NCBI RefSeq assembly: GCF_022317005.1
Contig: NZ_CP081006.1
Location: forward strand, 2,790,001-2,854,000
Direction of reading: 5' to 3'
Length of the DNA stretch: 64,000 nucleotides
From: Mycobacterium sp. IDR2000157661
Lineage (GTDB): Bacteria; Actinomycetota; Actinomycetes; Mycobacteriales; Mycobacteriaceae
Positions 41,042-50,444 of this stretch are shown here, piece by piece. The notes beneath the pieces are model-generated. The model made no database searches, was not told the DNA's origin, and saw only the letters and a list, made by a program, of their open reading frames with translations. A program made the position numbers and the translations under genes. How positions within the stretch are numbered: position 1 is the first letter of the stretch; each line of letters begins with the position of its first letter.

Positions 41042-42238
41042 GTGTCGCAAGCGGTTGAAGACCTTCCAGTGACCAGAACCCCCATCGTCGTCGACGACGA
41101 AGAGATTTTCGCTGCCCATGTGGGCGGCAAGCTCTCCGTCGCGTTGAACGCGCCCCTCGACACCGAACGCGCGCTGTCGATCGCCTACACCCCGGGCGTG
41201 GCCCAGGTGAGCCGCGCGATCGCAGCCGACCACACGCTGGCCGCGCGCTACACCTGGGCAGGCCGGATGGTCGCCGTCGTCAGCGACGGCAGCGCCGTGC
41301 TGGGTCTCGGCGACATCGGCCCGGGGGCGTCGCTGCCGGTGATGGAGGGCAAGAGCGCGCTGTTCAAGGCGTTCGCCGGGCTGGACTCGATCCCGATCGT
41401 GCTCGACACGAAGGACCCCGACGAGATCGTCGACACCCTGGTGCGGCTGCGCCCGACGTTTGGCGCGGTCAACCTCGAGGACATCTCGGCGCCGCGGTGC
41501 TTCGATATCGAGCGCCGCCTGATCGAGGCGCTCGACTGCCCCGTCATGCACGACGACCAGCACGGCACCGCGATCGTCGTGCTGGCGGCGCTGATGGGCG
41601 CCGCGCGGGTGGTCGACCGCGAGATGGCGTCGCTGCGCGTGGTGGTGTCAGGGGCGGGTGCGGCCGGCGTCGCGTGCGCGAAGATCCTGCTCGCCGCCGG
41701 CGTCACCGACATCACGCTGCTGGACTCGCAAGGCATCGTGCACAAGGGCCGCGGTGACCTCAACGCGTACAAGGCCGAGCTGGCCGCGCTGACCAACCCG
41801 AACGCACTGACCGGTGGCCTGGCCGAGGCGCTCGACGGCGCCGACGTGTTCCTCGGGCTGTCCGCGGGCGTCGTGCCCACCGACCTCGTCGCCTCGATGG
41901 CGCCGAACGCGATCGTGTTCGCGCTGTCGAATCCGGATCCGGAGATCCATCCCGACGAGGCGGGTAAGTACGCCGCCGTCGTCGCCACCGGCCGCAGCGA
42001 CTTCCCGAACCAGATCAACAATGTGCTGGCGTTCCCCGGTGTCTTCCGCGGTGCGCTCGACGCGGGTGCGCACCGCATCACCGAGCGGATGAAAGTGGCT
42101 GCGGCCGAGGCGATCTTCTCCGTGGTCGGCGACGACTTATCGGCCGAGCGCATCGTGCCCAGTGTGTTGGACCCGCGGGTGGCGCCCGCGGTGGCGCAGG
42201 CGGTCGCCAGTGCATCTGCCGACGTGTCAGGCGGCTAA
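41042..42238 (+). CDS. NAD(P)-dependent malic enzyme (short, bacterial type)
   Basis: 398 residues: malic domain with SIAYTPGVAQVS and the Tyr/Lys region (EGKSALFKAFAGLD), the metal site in NLEDISAPRCFDIE and HDDQHGTA, then the Rossmann domain VVSGAGAAGVACAKIL. It decarboxylates malate to pyruvate. It lacks the C-terminal phosphotransacetylase-like part of MaeB-type enzymes. The GTG start has only a weak ribosome-binding site. M. tuberculosis keeps its malic enzyme (mez) elsewhere; here it follows mdh and abuts lpqZ, so mdh-malic enzyme form a malate node. Confidence 0.92.
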   Translation: MSQAVEDLPVTRTPIVVDDEEIFAAHVGGKLSVALNAPLDTERALSIAYTPGVAQVSRAIAADHTLAARYTWAGRMVAVVSDGSAVLGLGDIGPGASLPVMEGKSALFKAFAGLDSIPIVLDTKDPDEIVDTLVRLRPTFGAVNLEDISAPRCFDIERRLIEALDCPVMHDDQHGTAIVVLAALMGAARVVDREMASLRVVVSGAGAAGVACAKILLAAGVTDITLLDSQGIVHKGRGDLNAYKAELAALTNPNALTGGLAEALDGADVFLGLSAGVVPTDLVASMAPNAIVFALSNPDPEIHPDEAGKYAAVVATGRSDFPNQINNVLAFPGVFRGALDAGAHRITERMKVAAAEAIFSVVGDDLSAERIVPSVLDPRVAPAVAQAVASASADVSGG

Positions 42239-43078
42239 GTGGTGAGCCGGCGCACGCTGGCGATCGTCGCGGTGCTCGTGGCGATCATCGCCGGGTGCGG
42301 GGGACCGGCGAGTCCGCCGTCCCTTGTCGTCGGCACGGCACCCGATCCCGCGTCGACGCTGATCGCCCACATCTATGCGGCCGCGCTGCGGTCCTACGGT
42401 AACCCCGCTCACGTCGAGACGTTCGACGATCCGCTGATCCGGCTCGACTCCCGGGAGGCTCACGTCGTGCCCGGGTTGACCGGCCGGTTGCTGCACAGGT
42501 TCGATCCCGACGCGACCGCACGGTCGGCGGCCCAGGTGTACCGCGAGTTGGTCTCGTCGCTGCCCGAGGGCATAGCCGCGGGCGACTACACCACCTCGGC
42601 GGAGGACAAGCCGGCGTTGGCCGTCACCGAGGCGACCGTGGAGGCGTGGGGCGGCCGTGACGTCACCGCGGCCGTCCGCAACTGCGACGACCTGCGAGTG
42701 GTGCACACCGAGGGTGCACCGCGGCCCGAGGCGATCGGCCTGTGCGAGCCTGCGGTCGCCGAACTGCCCAGCGCTGCAGCCATGTTCGCCGCCGTGCGGG
42801 CCGGCAGGTTCAACGCGGCGTGGACGACGACTGCCGCGCCGGGCGTGCCACCCGAGCTGGTGATGCTGTCGGACCGGACCTCGTTGATCCGCGCCGAGAA
42901 CCTGGTGCCGCTCTACCGGCGCAACGAACTCAACGAGTCACAGGTGCTGGCGCTCAACGAGGTGGCCGGGGTGCTCGACACCGCGGCACTGGCCGAGATG
43001 CGGGCGAAGGTCGCCGACGGCGCCGACCCACACCGGGTCGCCGACGCGTTCCTGGCCGAACACCCCCTCGGCGACTGA
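42239..43078 (+). CDS. lpqZ: LpqZ-like lipoprotein, OpuAC/osmoprotectant-binding fold
   Basis: 279 residues. Signal peptide LAIVAVLVAIIAGC with lipobox IIAGC (Cys about 19). The body is a type-2 periplasmic-binding fold as in glycine-betaine-binding OpuAC proteins (VVGTAPDPASTLIAHIYAAAL; RNELNESQVLALNEVAGVL). No permease or ATPase genes are adjacent, so it may bind solutes without a dedicated importer, as for Rv1244. It starts at the base after the malic-enzyme stop (TAA GTG), indicating coupling. Confidence 0.85.
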   Translation: MVSRRTLAIVAVLVAIIAGCGGPASPPSLVVGTAPDPASTLIAHIYAAALRSYGNPAHVETFDDPLIRLDSREAHVVPGLTGRLLHRFDPDATARSAAQVYRELVSSLPEGIAAGDYTTSAEDKPALAVTEATVEAWGGRDVTAAVRNCDDLRVVHTEGAPRPEAIGLCEPAVAELPSAAAMFAAVRAGRFNAAWTTTAAPGVPPELVMLSDRTSLIRAENLVPLYRRNELNESQVLALNEVAGVLDTAALAEMRAKVADGADPHRVADAFLAEHPLGD

Positions 43079-43113
43079 TCTCTCGCCCGCAACCCGCGGG
43101 GTGCGCTCACAAC

Positions 43114-43944
43114 TCAGTGCGCGTTGGGCACCAGCTTCGCGACCATCGTCGAGAACAGCCGCTGATAGCCCGAACCGGTGAGGCGGACGATGATGTCGAG
43201 CACCTTGGCATCCGTGCCGACTAGCACGCGGGCCTTGTTCTTGCGCACACCGTCGAGGATGATCCTGGCCGCCTGCTCCGGTGACGTGTTGGCGAGCTTC
43301 TTGTCGAAGGTCTGGGTCAGCCCTTCCTTGTCGACGCCCTCGGCGGCCGTGGCATGACGCATGATCGCGGTCTTGATGCCGCCGGGATGCACCGTCGTCA
43401 CCTTGACCGGGTGACCGGCGGCGTGCATCTCCTGACGTAGCGCCTCGGTGAACCCGCGCACCGCGAACTTTGCCGAGTTGTAGGCCGACTGCCCGGGCAC
43501 CGAGAACAGACCGAACACGCTCGAGACGTTGACCACGTGGCCGTCGCCGGAGGCGATCAGATGTGGCAGGAACACCTTGGTGCCGTTCACGACCCCCCAG
43601 AAGTCGACGTCCATCACGCGTTCGATGTCCTTGAACGGCGTGATCTCGACATCACCGACGTAGGCGATGCCCGCGTTGTTGTAGACCTGGTTGACTTTGC
43701 CGAAGTGCTCAACCACCGCATCGGCGTACGACTCGAAGGCCTCGCGCTCGGTGACGTCCAGCCGGTCCGCCTTCACCGGCGCTCCGATCGCCTTGAGCCG
43801 CTGCTCGGTTTCGGCGAGACCCTCGGTGTTGACGTCGCTGATCGCCACGCTGGCCCCCGACTTGGCCAGCTCGATGGCCAGCGCCTGTCCGATGCCCGAC
43901 CCGGCGCCCGTGACGACGGCGACCTTCCCGGCGAAACCCTGCAT
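43114..43944 (-). CDS. Short-chain dehydrogenase/reductase (Rv1245c type)
   Basis: 276 residues, the same as Rv1245c. Classical SDR: cofactor motif TGAGSGIG (about 12-19), NNAG, catalytic Ser in VNVSSVFG and YNSAK (YxxxK). The substrate is unknown. The ATG at 43944 is chosen over an upstream GTG at 44001 because it gives the family-typical N-terminus (MQGFAGKVAVVTGAGSG). It converges on lpqZ and lies downstream of the kgd stop on the same strand, 134 bp away. Confidence 0.92.
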   Translation of the reverse strand: MQGFAGKVAVVTGAGSGIGQALAIELAKSGASVAISDVNTEGLAETEQRLKAIGAPVKADRLDVTEREAFESYADAVVEHFGKVNQVYNNAGIAYVGDVEITPFKDIERVMDVDFWGVVNGTKVFLPHLIASGDGHVVNVSSVFGLFSVPGQSAYNSAKFAVRGFTEALRQEMHAAGHPVKVTTVHPGGIKTAIMRHATAAEGVDKEGLTQTFDKKLANTSPEQAARIILDGVRKNKARVLVGTDAKVLDIIVRLTGSGYQRLFSTMVAKLVPNAH

Positions 43945-44077
43945 GACCACTCCCTCGCTCGTTCCCGTCAAGAGGCTAACCGGTACCGCCAGTCCGCCCA
44001 CTGACGGGTTGATCCCACGTAGATGGCGCGGGCCGTTCGACTCGTTGGACTTCGACCCTTAGACGCTGAACGGCCTA

Positions 44078-47000
44078 TCAGGCGAAGGCCTCGTCGAGGA
44101 TCTCCTGCTGTTCGACGGCGTGCACCTTCGACGAACCCGACGACGGCGCCGACATCGCCCGCCGTGAGATGCGCGTGATGCCGGTCAGCTTCTCCGGCAG
44201 CACTTCGGGCAGCGTGAGCCCGAACGTCGGCCATGCGCCCTGGTTCGCCGGCTCCTCCTGCACCCAGAAGTACTGTTCGACGTTCGGGTACTGGTCGAGC
44301 GTCTCGGCCAGCCGGCGCCGCGGCAGCGGGGCGAGTTGCTCGATGCGCACGATGGCGATGTCCTCGCGCGATTCCTTGTTCTTGCGGGCGGCCAACTCGT
44401 AGTAGAGCTTGCCGCTGGTCAACAACATGCGCTTCGCCTTGCTCCGATCACCGTCGCCGTCGGTGTAGGTCGGCTCCTCGATCACCGAGCGGAACTTCAT
44501 CTCGGTGAACTCGCGGATGTCACTGACCGCGGCCTTGTTGCGCAGCATCGACTTCGGCGTGAACACGATCAGCGGCCGGTGAATGCCGTCGAGCGCATGG
44601 CGGCGCAGCAGATGGAAGTAGTTGGCCGGAGTCGACGGCACCGCGATGGTCATGGAACCCTCGGCCCACAGCAGCAGGAACCGTTCGATGCGGCCCGACG
44701 TGTGGTCCGGGCCCTGGCCCTCGTGGCCGTGCGGCAGCAGCAGCACGACGTCGGAGAGTTGGCCCCACTTGGCCTCACCGGAACTGATGAACTCGTCGAT
44801 GATCGACTGTGCGCCGTTGATGAAGTCCCCGAACTGCGCCTCCCACAACACCAGCGCCTCGGGGTTGCCGACCGAGTATCCGTACTCGAAGCCGACCGCG
44901 GCGAATTCGGACAGTGGCGAGTCGTAGACCATGAACTTGCCGCCGGTCGGTGTGCCGTCTTCGTTCATCGTCAGCAACTGCAGCGGGGTGAACTCCCGAC
45001 CGGTCTTGCGGTCGATGACCACCGAGTGCCGTTGCGAGAAGGTGCCGCGGCGGGTGTCCTGACCGGACAGCCGGACCGTCTTGCCCTCGGCGATCAACGT
45101 GCCGAGGGCCAGCAGCTCGGCGAACGCCCAGTCGACCTTGCCCTCGTAGGCCATCTCCCGGCGCTTCTCCAGCCCCGGTTTGACACGCGGGTGCACCTCG
45201 AACCCGTCCGGCATGGCCAGATGCGCGTCGCCGATGCGCGCCAGCAGCGCCTTGTCGACCGCGGTGTTCATCCCGGCGGGGACCATCTGGTCGGATTCCA
45301 CCGAACTGCTCGGCTCGATTTCGTGTTTCTCGAGTTCGCGTACCTCGTTGAACACCTGCTCCAGCTGGCCCTGGTAGTCGCGCAGCGCGTCCTCGGCTTC
45401 TTTCATCGAGATGTCGCCGCGGCCGATCAGCGCCTCGGTGTAGCTCTTGCGGACGCCCCGCTTGAGGTCGATCGCGTCGTACATCGACGGCTGGGTCATC
45501 GACGGGTCGTCGCCCTCGTTGTGCCCGCGGCGGCGGTAGCAGATCATGTCGATGACGACGTCCTTCTTGAACTCCTGCCGGAAGTCCACAGCGAGCCGCG
45601 ACACCCAGGCCGCCGCCTCGGGGTCGTCGCCGTTGACGTGGAAGATCGGCGCGCCGACCATCTTGGCGACGTCGGTGCAGTACTCCGAGGACTTGGCGTC
45701 GTTCGGCGACGTGGTGAAGCCGATCTGGTTGTTGACGATGATGTGGATCGTCCCGCCGGTGCGGTAGCCGCGCAGCAGCGCCAAGTTCAGCGTCTCGGCC
45801 ACCACGCCCTGGCCGGCGAATGCGGCGTCGCCGTGCAGCATCAGCGGTACGACCGTGAAGCCGGCTGAATGCTCGCTGTCGTCGATGCCGTCTTCGAGTA
45901 GGTCTTGCTTGGCGCGGACCAGGCCCTCCAGCACCGGGTCGACGGCCTCGAGGTGGGACGGGTTGGCCACCAGGGACACCTGAATGTCGTTGTCGCCGAA
46001 CATCTGGATGTAGTTTCCGCCGGCGCCGAGGTGGTACTTCACGTCGCCGGACCCGTGTGCCTGCGACGGGTTCAGGTTGCCCTCGAACTCGCTGAAGATC
46101 TGCGAGTACGGTTTGCCGACGATGTTGGCCAGCACATTGAGCCGGCCGCGGTGCGGCATCCCGATGACCACCTCGTCGAGCGCATGTTCGGCGCACTGGT
46201 CGATGACCGCGTCCATGGCGGGGATGACCGTCTCGGCGCCCTCCAGCGAGAATCGCTTCTGCCCGACGTATTTGGTCTGCAGGAACGTTTCGAACGCCTC
46301 GGCCGCGTTGAGCTTGCTCAGGATGTACTTCTGCTCGGCGACCGTCGGCTTCTCGTGCTTGACCTCGATGCGGTCCTGCAGCCACTGCTGCTGCTCGGGC
46401 TCGAGGATGTGGGTGTATTCCACGCCGACGTGGCGGCAGTACGAGTCGCGCAACAGGCCCAGCACATCGCGCAGCTTCTTGTGCTGTGCGCCGGCGAAAC
46501 CGTTGACCTTGAATTCCCGGTCGAGGTCCCACAGCGTCAGGCCGTGGGACAGCACGTCGAGATCGGGGTGGCTGCGGAACCGGTTCTTGTCCAGCCGCAG
46601 CGGGTCGATATCCGCCATCAGGTGCCCGCGGTTGCGGTACGCCGCGATCAGCTCGATCACCCGGGCGTTCTTGTCCTCGATGGTGTCCGGGTTGTCCGTG
46701 CGCCACCGCACCGGCTCGTAGGGGATTCCGAGCTCACGGAAGATCTCGTCGAAGAACTCGTCGTCGAGCAGCAGCTGGTGCACCGTGCGCAGGAAGTCGC
46801 CGGATTCGGCGCCCTGGATGATGCGGTGGTCATAGGTCGACGTCAGCGTCACCAGCTTGCCGACGCCCAGATCGGCGATGCGCTCCTCGCTCGCACCCTG
46901 GAACTCGGCGGGGTATTCCATGGCACCGACGCCGATGATCGCGCCCTGGCCGCGCATCAGCCGGGGCACCGAGTGCACCGTGCCGATGGTGCCGGGATTC

Positions 47001-47911
47001 GTCAGCGAGATGGTGACGCCGCCGAAGTCATCGGCGGTCAATTTGCCGTCCCTGGCACGCCGGACGATGTCCTCGTAGGCGGCGATGAACTGGCCGAAGC
47101 GCATGTTCTCGGTCGCCTTGATGCCCGCGACGACGAGCTGTCTGTTGCCGTCCTTACCGGCGAGGTCGATGGCCAGCCCGAGGTTGACGTGCTCGGGTGT
47201 CACCGCGGTGGGCTTGCCGTCGTTCTCGGCGAAGTGGCGGTTCATGTTCGGGAACTTCTTGACCGCCTGCACCAGGGCATAGCCGATGAGGTGGGTGAAC
47301 GAGATCTTCCCGCCGCGGGTGCGCTTGAGATGGTTGTTGATGACGATGCGGTTGTCGATCATCAGCTTGGCGGGCACGGCGCGGACACTGGTCGCGGTCG
47401 GCACCTCCAGCGACGCCGACATGTTCTTGGCGACGGCCGCGGCCGCTCCGCGCAGCACCTGCATCTCCTGGCCGTCGGACGATTGCTTGGCCGCGGAAGA
47501 CTTGGACTTGCCGGACTCGGCCGATTTCGACTCCGCCGGCTTGGACTCCGCCTTGGACTTCGACTGCGCGGGCTTCGATTCGGGCTTCTTCGACTCGGCC
47601 TTCGACTCCGTCTTCGATTGTGATTCCGACTTGGATTCGGTCTTTGACTCCTGGGCCTTGGCCGGCTTCGCCGACGTTGCGCCGTTGCTCTGGCCAGGCG
47701 CCGGAGCGGGTGCGGGTTCCGGCGGGCTCACGGGTGCGGACGTCCGCTGTCCGTTGCCGCTGCCGGATTGGCGTTCGGAGGTCGGTTCCGGGGAGTAGTC
47801 GACCAGGAATTCATGCCAACTGGGATCTACCGACGAGGGATCCTCGCGGAACTTGCGATACATCTCCTCGACCAACCACTCGTTCTGTCCGAATGGTGAA
47901 GGTGAGCTCAC
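44078..47911 (-). CDS. kgd: 2-oxoglutarate decarboxylase/dehydrogenase E1 with E2-like domain (Kgd/SucA)
   Basis: 1277 residues. An N-terminal E1 tail ([15 protein letters not shown]) is followed by a Lys/Ser/Glu linker (about 75-145), then an E2-type acyltransferase domain (about 155-390, [10 protein letters not shown] with catalytic His) and the ThDP-dependent E1 body. E1 marks: [45 protein letters not shown] and the C-terminal [11 protein letters not shown]. It decarboxylates 2-oxoglutarate and supplies succinyl-CoA or succinate semialdehyde, as Rv1248c. GTG start. The KSE-rich linker is longer and more repetitive than the Pro/Ala linker I recall in M. tuberculosis. The relBE2 genes found beside it there are missing. 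Confidence 0.95.
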   Translation of the reverse strand: MSSPSPFGQNEWLVEEMYRKFREDPSSVDPSWHEFLVDYSPEPTSERQSGSGNGQRTSAPVSPPEPAPAPAPGQSNGATSAKPAKAQESKTESKSESQSKTESKAESKKPESKPAQSKSKAESKPAESKSAESGKSKSSAAKQSSDGQEMQVLRGAAAAVAKNMSASLEVPTATSVRAVPAKLMIDNRIVINNHLKRTRGGKISFTHLIGYALVQAVKKFPNMNRHFAENDGKPTAVTPEHVNLGLAIDLAGKDGNRQLVVAGIKATENMRFGQFIAAYEDIVRRARDGKLTADDFGGVTISLTNPGTIGTVHSVPRLMRGQGAIIGVGAMEYPAEFQGASEERIADLGVGKLVTLTSTYDHRIIQGAESGDFLRTVHQLLLDDEFFDEIFRELGIPYEPVRWRTDNPDTIEDKNARVIELIAAYRNRGHLMADIDPLRLDKNRFRSHPDLDVLSHGLTLWDLDREFKVNGFAGAQHKKLRDVLGLLRDSYCRHVGVEYTHILEPEQQQWLQDRIEVKHEKPTVAEQKYILSKLNAAEAFETFLQTKYVGQKRFSLEGAETVIPAMDAVIDQCAEHALDEVVIGMPHRGRLNVLANIVGKPYSQIFSEFEGNLNPSQAHGSGDVKYHLGAGGNYIQMFGDNDIQVSLVANPSHLEAVDPVLEGLVRAKQDLLEDGIDDSEHSAGFTVVPLMLHGDAAFAGQGVVAETLNLALLRGYRTGGTIHIIVNNQIGFTTSPNDAKSSEYCTDVAKMVGAPIFHVNGDDPEAAAWVSRLAVDFRQEFKKDVVIDMICYRRRGHNEGDDPSMTQPSMYDAIDLKRGVRKSYTEALIGRGDISMKEAEDALRDYQGQLEQVFNEVRELEKHEIEPSSSVESDQMVPAGMNTAVDKALLARIGDAHLAMPDGFEVHPRVKPGLEKRREMAYEGKVDWAFAELLALGTLIAEGKTVRLSGQDTRRGTFSQRHSVVIDRKTGREFTPLQLLTMNEDGTPTGGKFMVYDSPLSEFAAVGFEYGYSVGNPEALVLWEAQFGDFINGAQSIIDEFISSGEAKWGQLSDVVLLLPHGHEGQGPDHTSGRIERFLLLWAEGSMTIAVPSTPANYFHLLRRHALDGIHRPLIVFTPKSMLRNKAAVSDIREFTEMKFRSVIEEPTYTDGDGDRSKAKRMLLTSGKLYYELAARKNKESREDIAIVRIEQLAPLPRRRLAETLDQYPNVEQYFWVQEEPANQGAWPTFGLTLPEVLPEKLTGITRISRRAMSAPSSGSSKVHAVEQQEILDEAFA

Positions 47912-47943
47912 GGTAGGTACTCGCCTCGATTCCTTCGCTCCAC

Positions 47944-47966
47944 GCGAGCGTGTCCGAGACGCTCGC
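47944..47966. promoter_or_regulatory. Hairpin in the kgd leader
   Basis: gcgagcgt (47944-47951) pairs perfectly with acgctcgc (47959-47966) across a seven-base loop, 33-55 bases upstream of the kgd start. On the kgd (minus) strand it is within the likely leader RNA. It could be an operator or an RNA element; nothing distinguishes these. Confidence 0.45.
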
Positions 47967-48103
47967 TCTGTTCTGCGGTTACCCGCATTTGGCCCGACTA
48001 AAGGCTAGCCCCGAAGCACCGGCCAGACCACGGCAACGGCCCTGCGGCCCGACTTATCGTCATAGTGATATCAGCCGGTGTGTCCGCCGAACGCGCTTGG
48101 CGT

Positions 48104-48877
48104 CTAGTCCCGCGGCGCAGGCAGCACATGCAGTGTCGCCGGCCACCGCTGTGGCGGGTTGCCGAACGCAGCGCGTGCGTTGGCGACGATGCGCTTGCCC
48201 ATCAGGCGATTTCCCACGCCGCCGACGACTGCGCCGATGCCGACCGGCAGCATCTTGCCGAAGGCGATCGCGCCGCGCTTGAGGGTGTAGCGCTTGACGA
48301 AGTACCTCAGCAGTCGCGAGTTGAGTTGCGACACCGCGGGCAGTGGCAGCGTGGCCGCGCCGTCGGCGACCCAGGCGCCCTTGGTGCGGCCCGGGCCGAT
48401 CAGATCGGCGACGGCGCGCTTGCCATCCTCGCCGACAAGGACCGCGAGCACCAGGGCACGGCGGCGCTCCCGATGTTCGGCGGGGATTCCGTACACCTCG
48501 GCGAGGGCTAGCACGTAGACCGCCGTCGCCTCCAGGAAGACCACCGTTTCACCGGCGACCGACGCCATCGCCGTCAGCGTCCCGATCCCCGGGAACGCCG
48601 CCGCCGACCCGACGGCGGCGCCGCTGGCCATCACCGCGGACAGGTAGCGCGCCTCGAGTTTGCGGGCGATGTCGGCCGGCGACGCGTCCGGATTCTGCTT
48701 GCGAAGGCGGTCGACATAGGCCTTGACCGCCGGTGCCTGCACGCGCGTGCTGCGCTCGAGGATCTGGGTCAGAACCTTCGCGGCAGCGCTGGGATCCTCG
48801 CCTGCACCATGTCCAGCAGCGCTGCCGGCCGCCTTACCGGCAGGCAATTGGTTCTTGGCCTTCGACCAGGCACTCAT
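48104..48877 (-). CDS. Conserved membrane-associated protein (Rv1249c type)
   Basis: 257 residues from the ATG at 48877. An Ala/Gly-rich helical region (LSAVMASGAAVGSAAAFPGIGTLTAMAS, about 88-115) and another near 205-225 (AFGKMLPVGIGAVVGGVGNRLM) may associate with membrane. The pattern matches EcsC-like hypothetical proteins. Function unknown. It lies upstream of kgd on the same strand with a 192-bp gap (47912-48103) that carries the kgd leader hairpin and no gene. Confidence 0.82.
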   Translation of the reverse strand: MSAWSKAKNQLPAGKAAGSAAGHGAGEDPSAAAKVLTQILERSTRVQAPAVKAYVDRLRKQNPDASPADIARKLEARYLSAVMASGAAVGSAAAFPGIGTLTAMASVAGETVVFLEATAVYVLALAEVYGIPAEHRERRRALVLAVLVGEDGKRAVADLIGPGRTKGAWVADGAATLPLPAVSQLNSRLLRYFVKRYTLKRGAIAFGKMLPVGIGAVVGGVGNRLMGKRIVANARAAFGNPPQRWPATLHVLPAPRD

Positions 48878-49020
48878 GGGCGGCCTCCCGTCGCGACGAC
48901 TGATGTCCAGGCTAACGCGTACGCAACGAACGGCGGCGACCGCTGAGTGCCCGGCAGTGATCGCGCTCACGGTTGGCCGATCCGGGAAGAAAATAATGAG
49001 AAGCGGCGCTAACCAGTTCC

Positions 49021-50358
49021 GTGGCAACATCACCGGCTGTGGACCTGACGACCGCCCGGACCTCGCTGCCCGAGGCGCCGGCACCCCAGGCGCCGGGCCG
49101 GATGCGGATGATCCTCGTGCTCGGCGTCATGGTCGCGTTGGGTCCGCTGACCATCGACATGTACCTGCCCGCTCTGCCGGGGATCGCCGACGAGTTGGGG
49201 GTGTCGTCGTCGGTGGCGCAACTGACGCTCACCGGGACGCTTGCCGGCCTGGCCCTCGGCCAGTTGATCGTCGGCCCGCTGTCGGACTCGCTGGGTCGGC
49301 GCCGCCCGCTCATGGTCGGGATCGTCGTGCACATGCCGGCGTCGCTGCTGTGCCTGTTCGCGCCGAACATCGCGGTGCTGGGCGTCGCGCGCGGGCTGCA
49401 GGGCATGGGCGCCGCCGCCGCGATGGTGGTGGCCGTCGCCGTCGTCGGTGACCTGTTCACCGGCAGCGCTGCGGCCACCATGATGTCGCGGCTGATGCTG
49501 GTGCTCGGGGTGGCTCCGATCGTCGCTCCGTCGCTGGGTGCGGCGGTGTTGCTCAAGGCGTCCTGGCACTGGGTGTTCGCCGCGCTGGTGGTGATCGGAG
49601 GCGCGTTGCTGGTGGTGGCTGCGCTCGCGCTGCCGGAGACGCTGCCCGTCGCGCACCGACGGCCGTTGAAGGTGCGCGGCATCGCCACGACCTACGTCGG
49701 ACTGCTGGGCGACATGAGGTTCATCGTGCTGGTCTTGGTCGCTGCGCTGGGCATGTCGGGGCTGTTCGCCTACATCTCGGGCGCGCCGTTCGTCCTGCAG
49801 GGCCACTACGGCCTGGACCAGCAGGTGTTCGCGCTGGTGTTCGCCGCCGGCGCCATCGCGCTGATCGGCGCGACGCAATTCAACGTGGTGCTGTTGCGCC
49901 GCTACGCGCCGCAGACGATCACGCTGTGGGCGCTGGTGGCGGCCTGTCTCGGCGGCGCGGTGTTCGTCGCCCTGTCGCTGACTCAGGTCGGTGGCCTGGC
50001 CGGCTTCCTCATTCCAGTGCTCCTCATCCTGGCGGCGATGGGTTTCGTCCTGCCGAACGCCCCGGCCGTGGCGCTCTCGCGGCACAACGAGGCGGCGGGC
50101 ACGGCGGCCGCCCTGCTGGGCGCGGCGCAGTTCGGTGTCGGTGCAGCGGTCGCGCCACTGGTCGGCGCGCTCGGCAACACCGAGCTCGCGCTGGCGCTGG
50201 TCATGACGGTCGGTATGGTGATCGCGTTGTCGGCGTTGTCCCTGACGCTGCGCATCGGGGCCCGGGCCGTCGGGGTCTCGGCGGGTGACCGCGCCGACTC
50301 CACCTCATCCAAGGCCTCCGGCGACGTCACCGATGACGTCGTCGCCGAACCGGTCTGA
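49021..50358 (+). CDS. MFS drug exporter, Bcr/CflA type
   Basis: 445 residues, 12 membrane helices. The signatures LGPLTIDMYLPALPGIADEL (about 41-60) and GQLIVGPLSDSLGRRRPLM place it in the Bcr/CflA drug-resistance family (DHA1). It likely exports drugs or small metabolites by proton antiport. GTG start. It is not in the M. tuberculosis layout as I recall; a DHA2 pump follows 86 bp downstream on the same strand. Confidence 0.9.
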   Translation: MATSPAVDLTTARTSLPEAPAPQAPGRMRMILVLGVMVALGPLTIDMYLPALPGIADELGVSSSVAQLTLTGTLAGLALGQLIVGPLSDSLGRRRPLMVGIVVHMPASLLCLFAPNIAVLGVARGLQGMGAAAAMVVAVAVVGDLFTGSAAATMMSRLMLVLGVAPIVAPSLGAAVLLKASWHWVFAALVVIGGALLVVAALALPETLPVAHRRPLKVRGIATTYVGLLGDMRFIVLVLVAALGMSGLFAYISGAPFVLQGHYGLDQQVFALVFAAGAIALIGATQFNVVLLRRYAPQTITLWALVAACLGGAVFVALSLTQVGGLAGFLIPVLLILAAMGFVLPNAPAVALSRHNEAAGTAAALLGAAQFGVGAAVAPLVGALGNTELALALVMTVGMVIALSALSLTLRIGARAVGVSAGDRADSTSSKASGDVTDDVVAEPV

Positions 50359-50444
50359 CCACTGCGCCCGGTTGGCCCGACTTGTCGGGACCACGTCAAG
50401 CTCCGTAGCGTCGATGGGATCGCCGAGCAACGAGTCGACCCGAG

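Noticed and set aside
45905..47623. Large plus-strand open frame within kgd
   Set aside because: Low-complexity, antisense to a strongly conserved enzyme; no start signal or family match.
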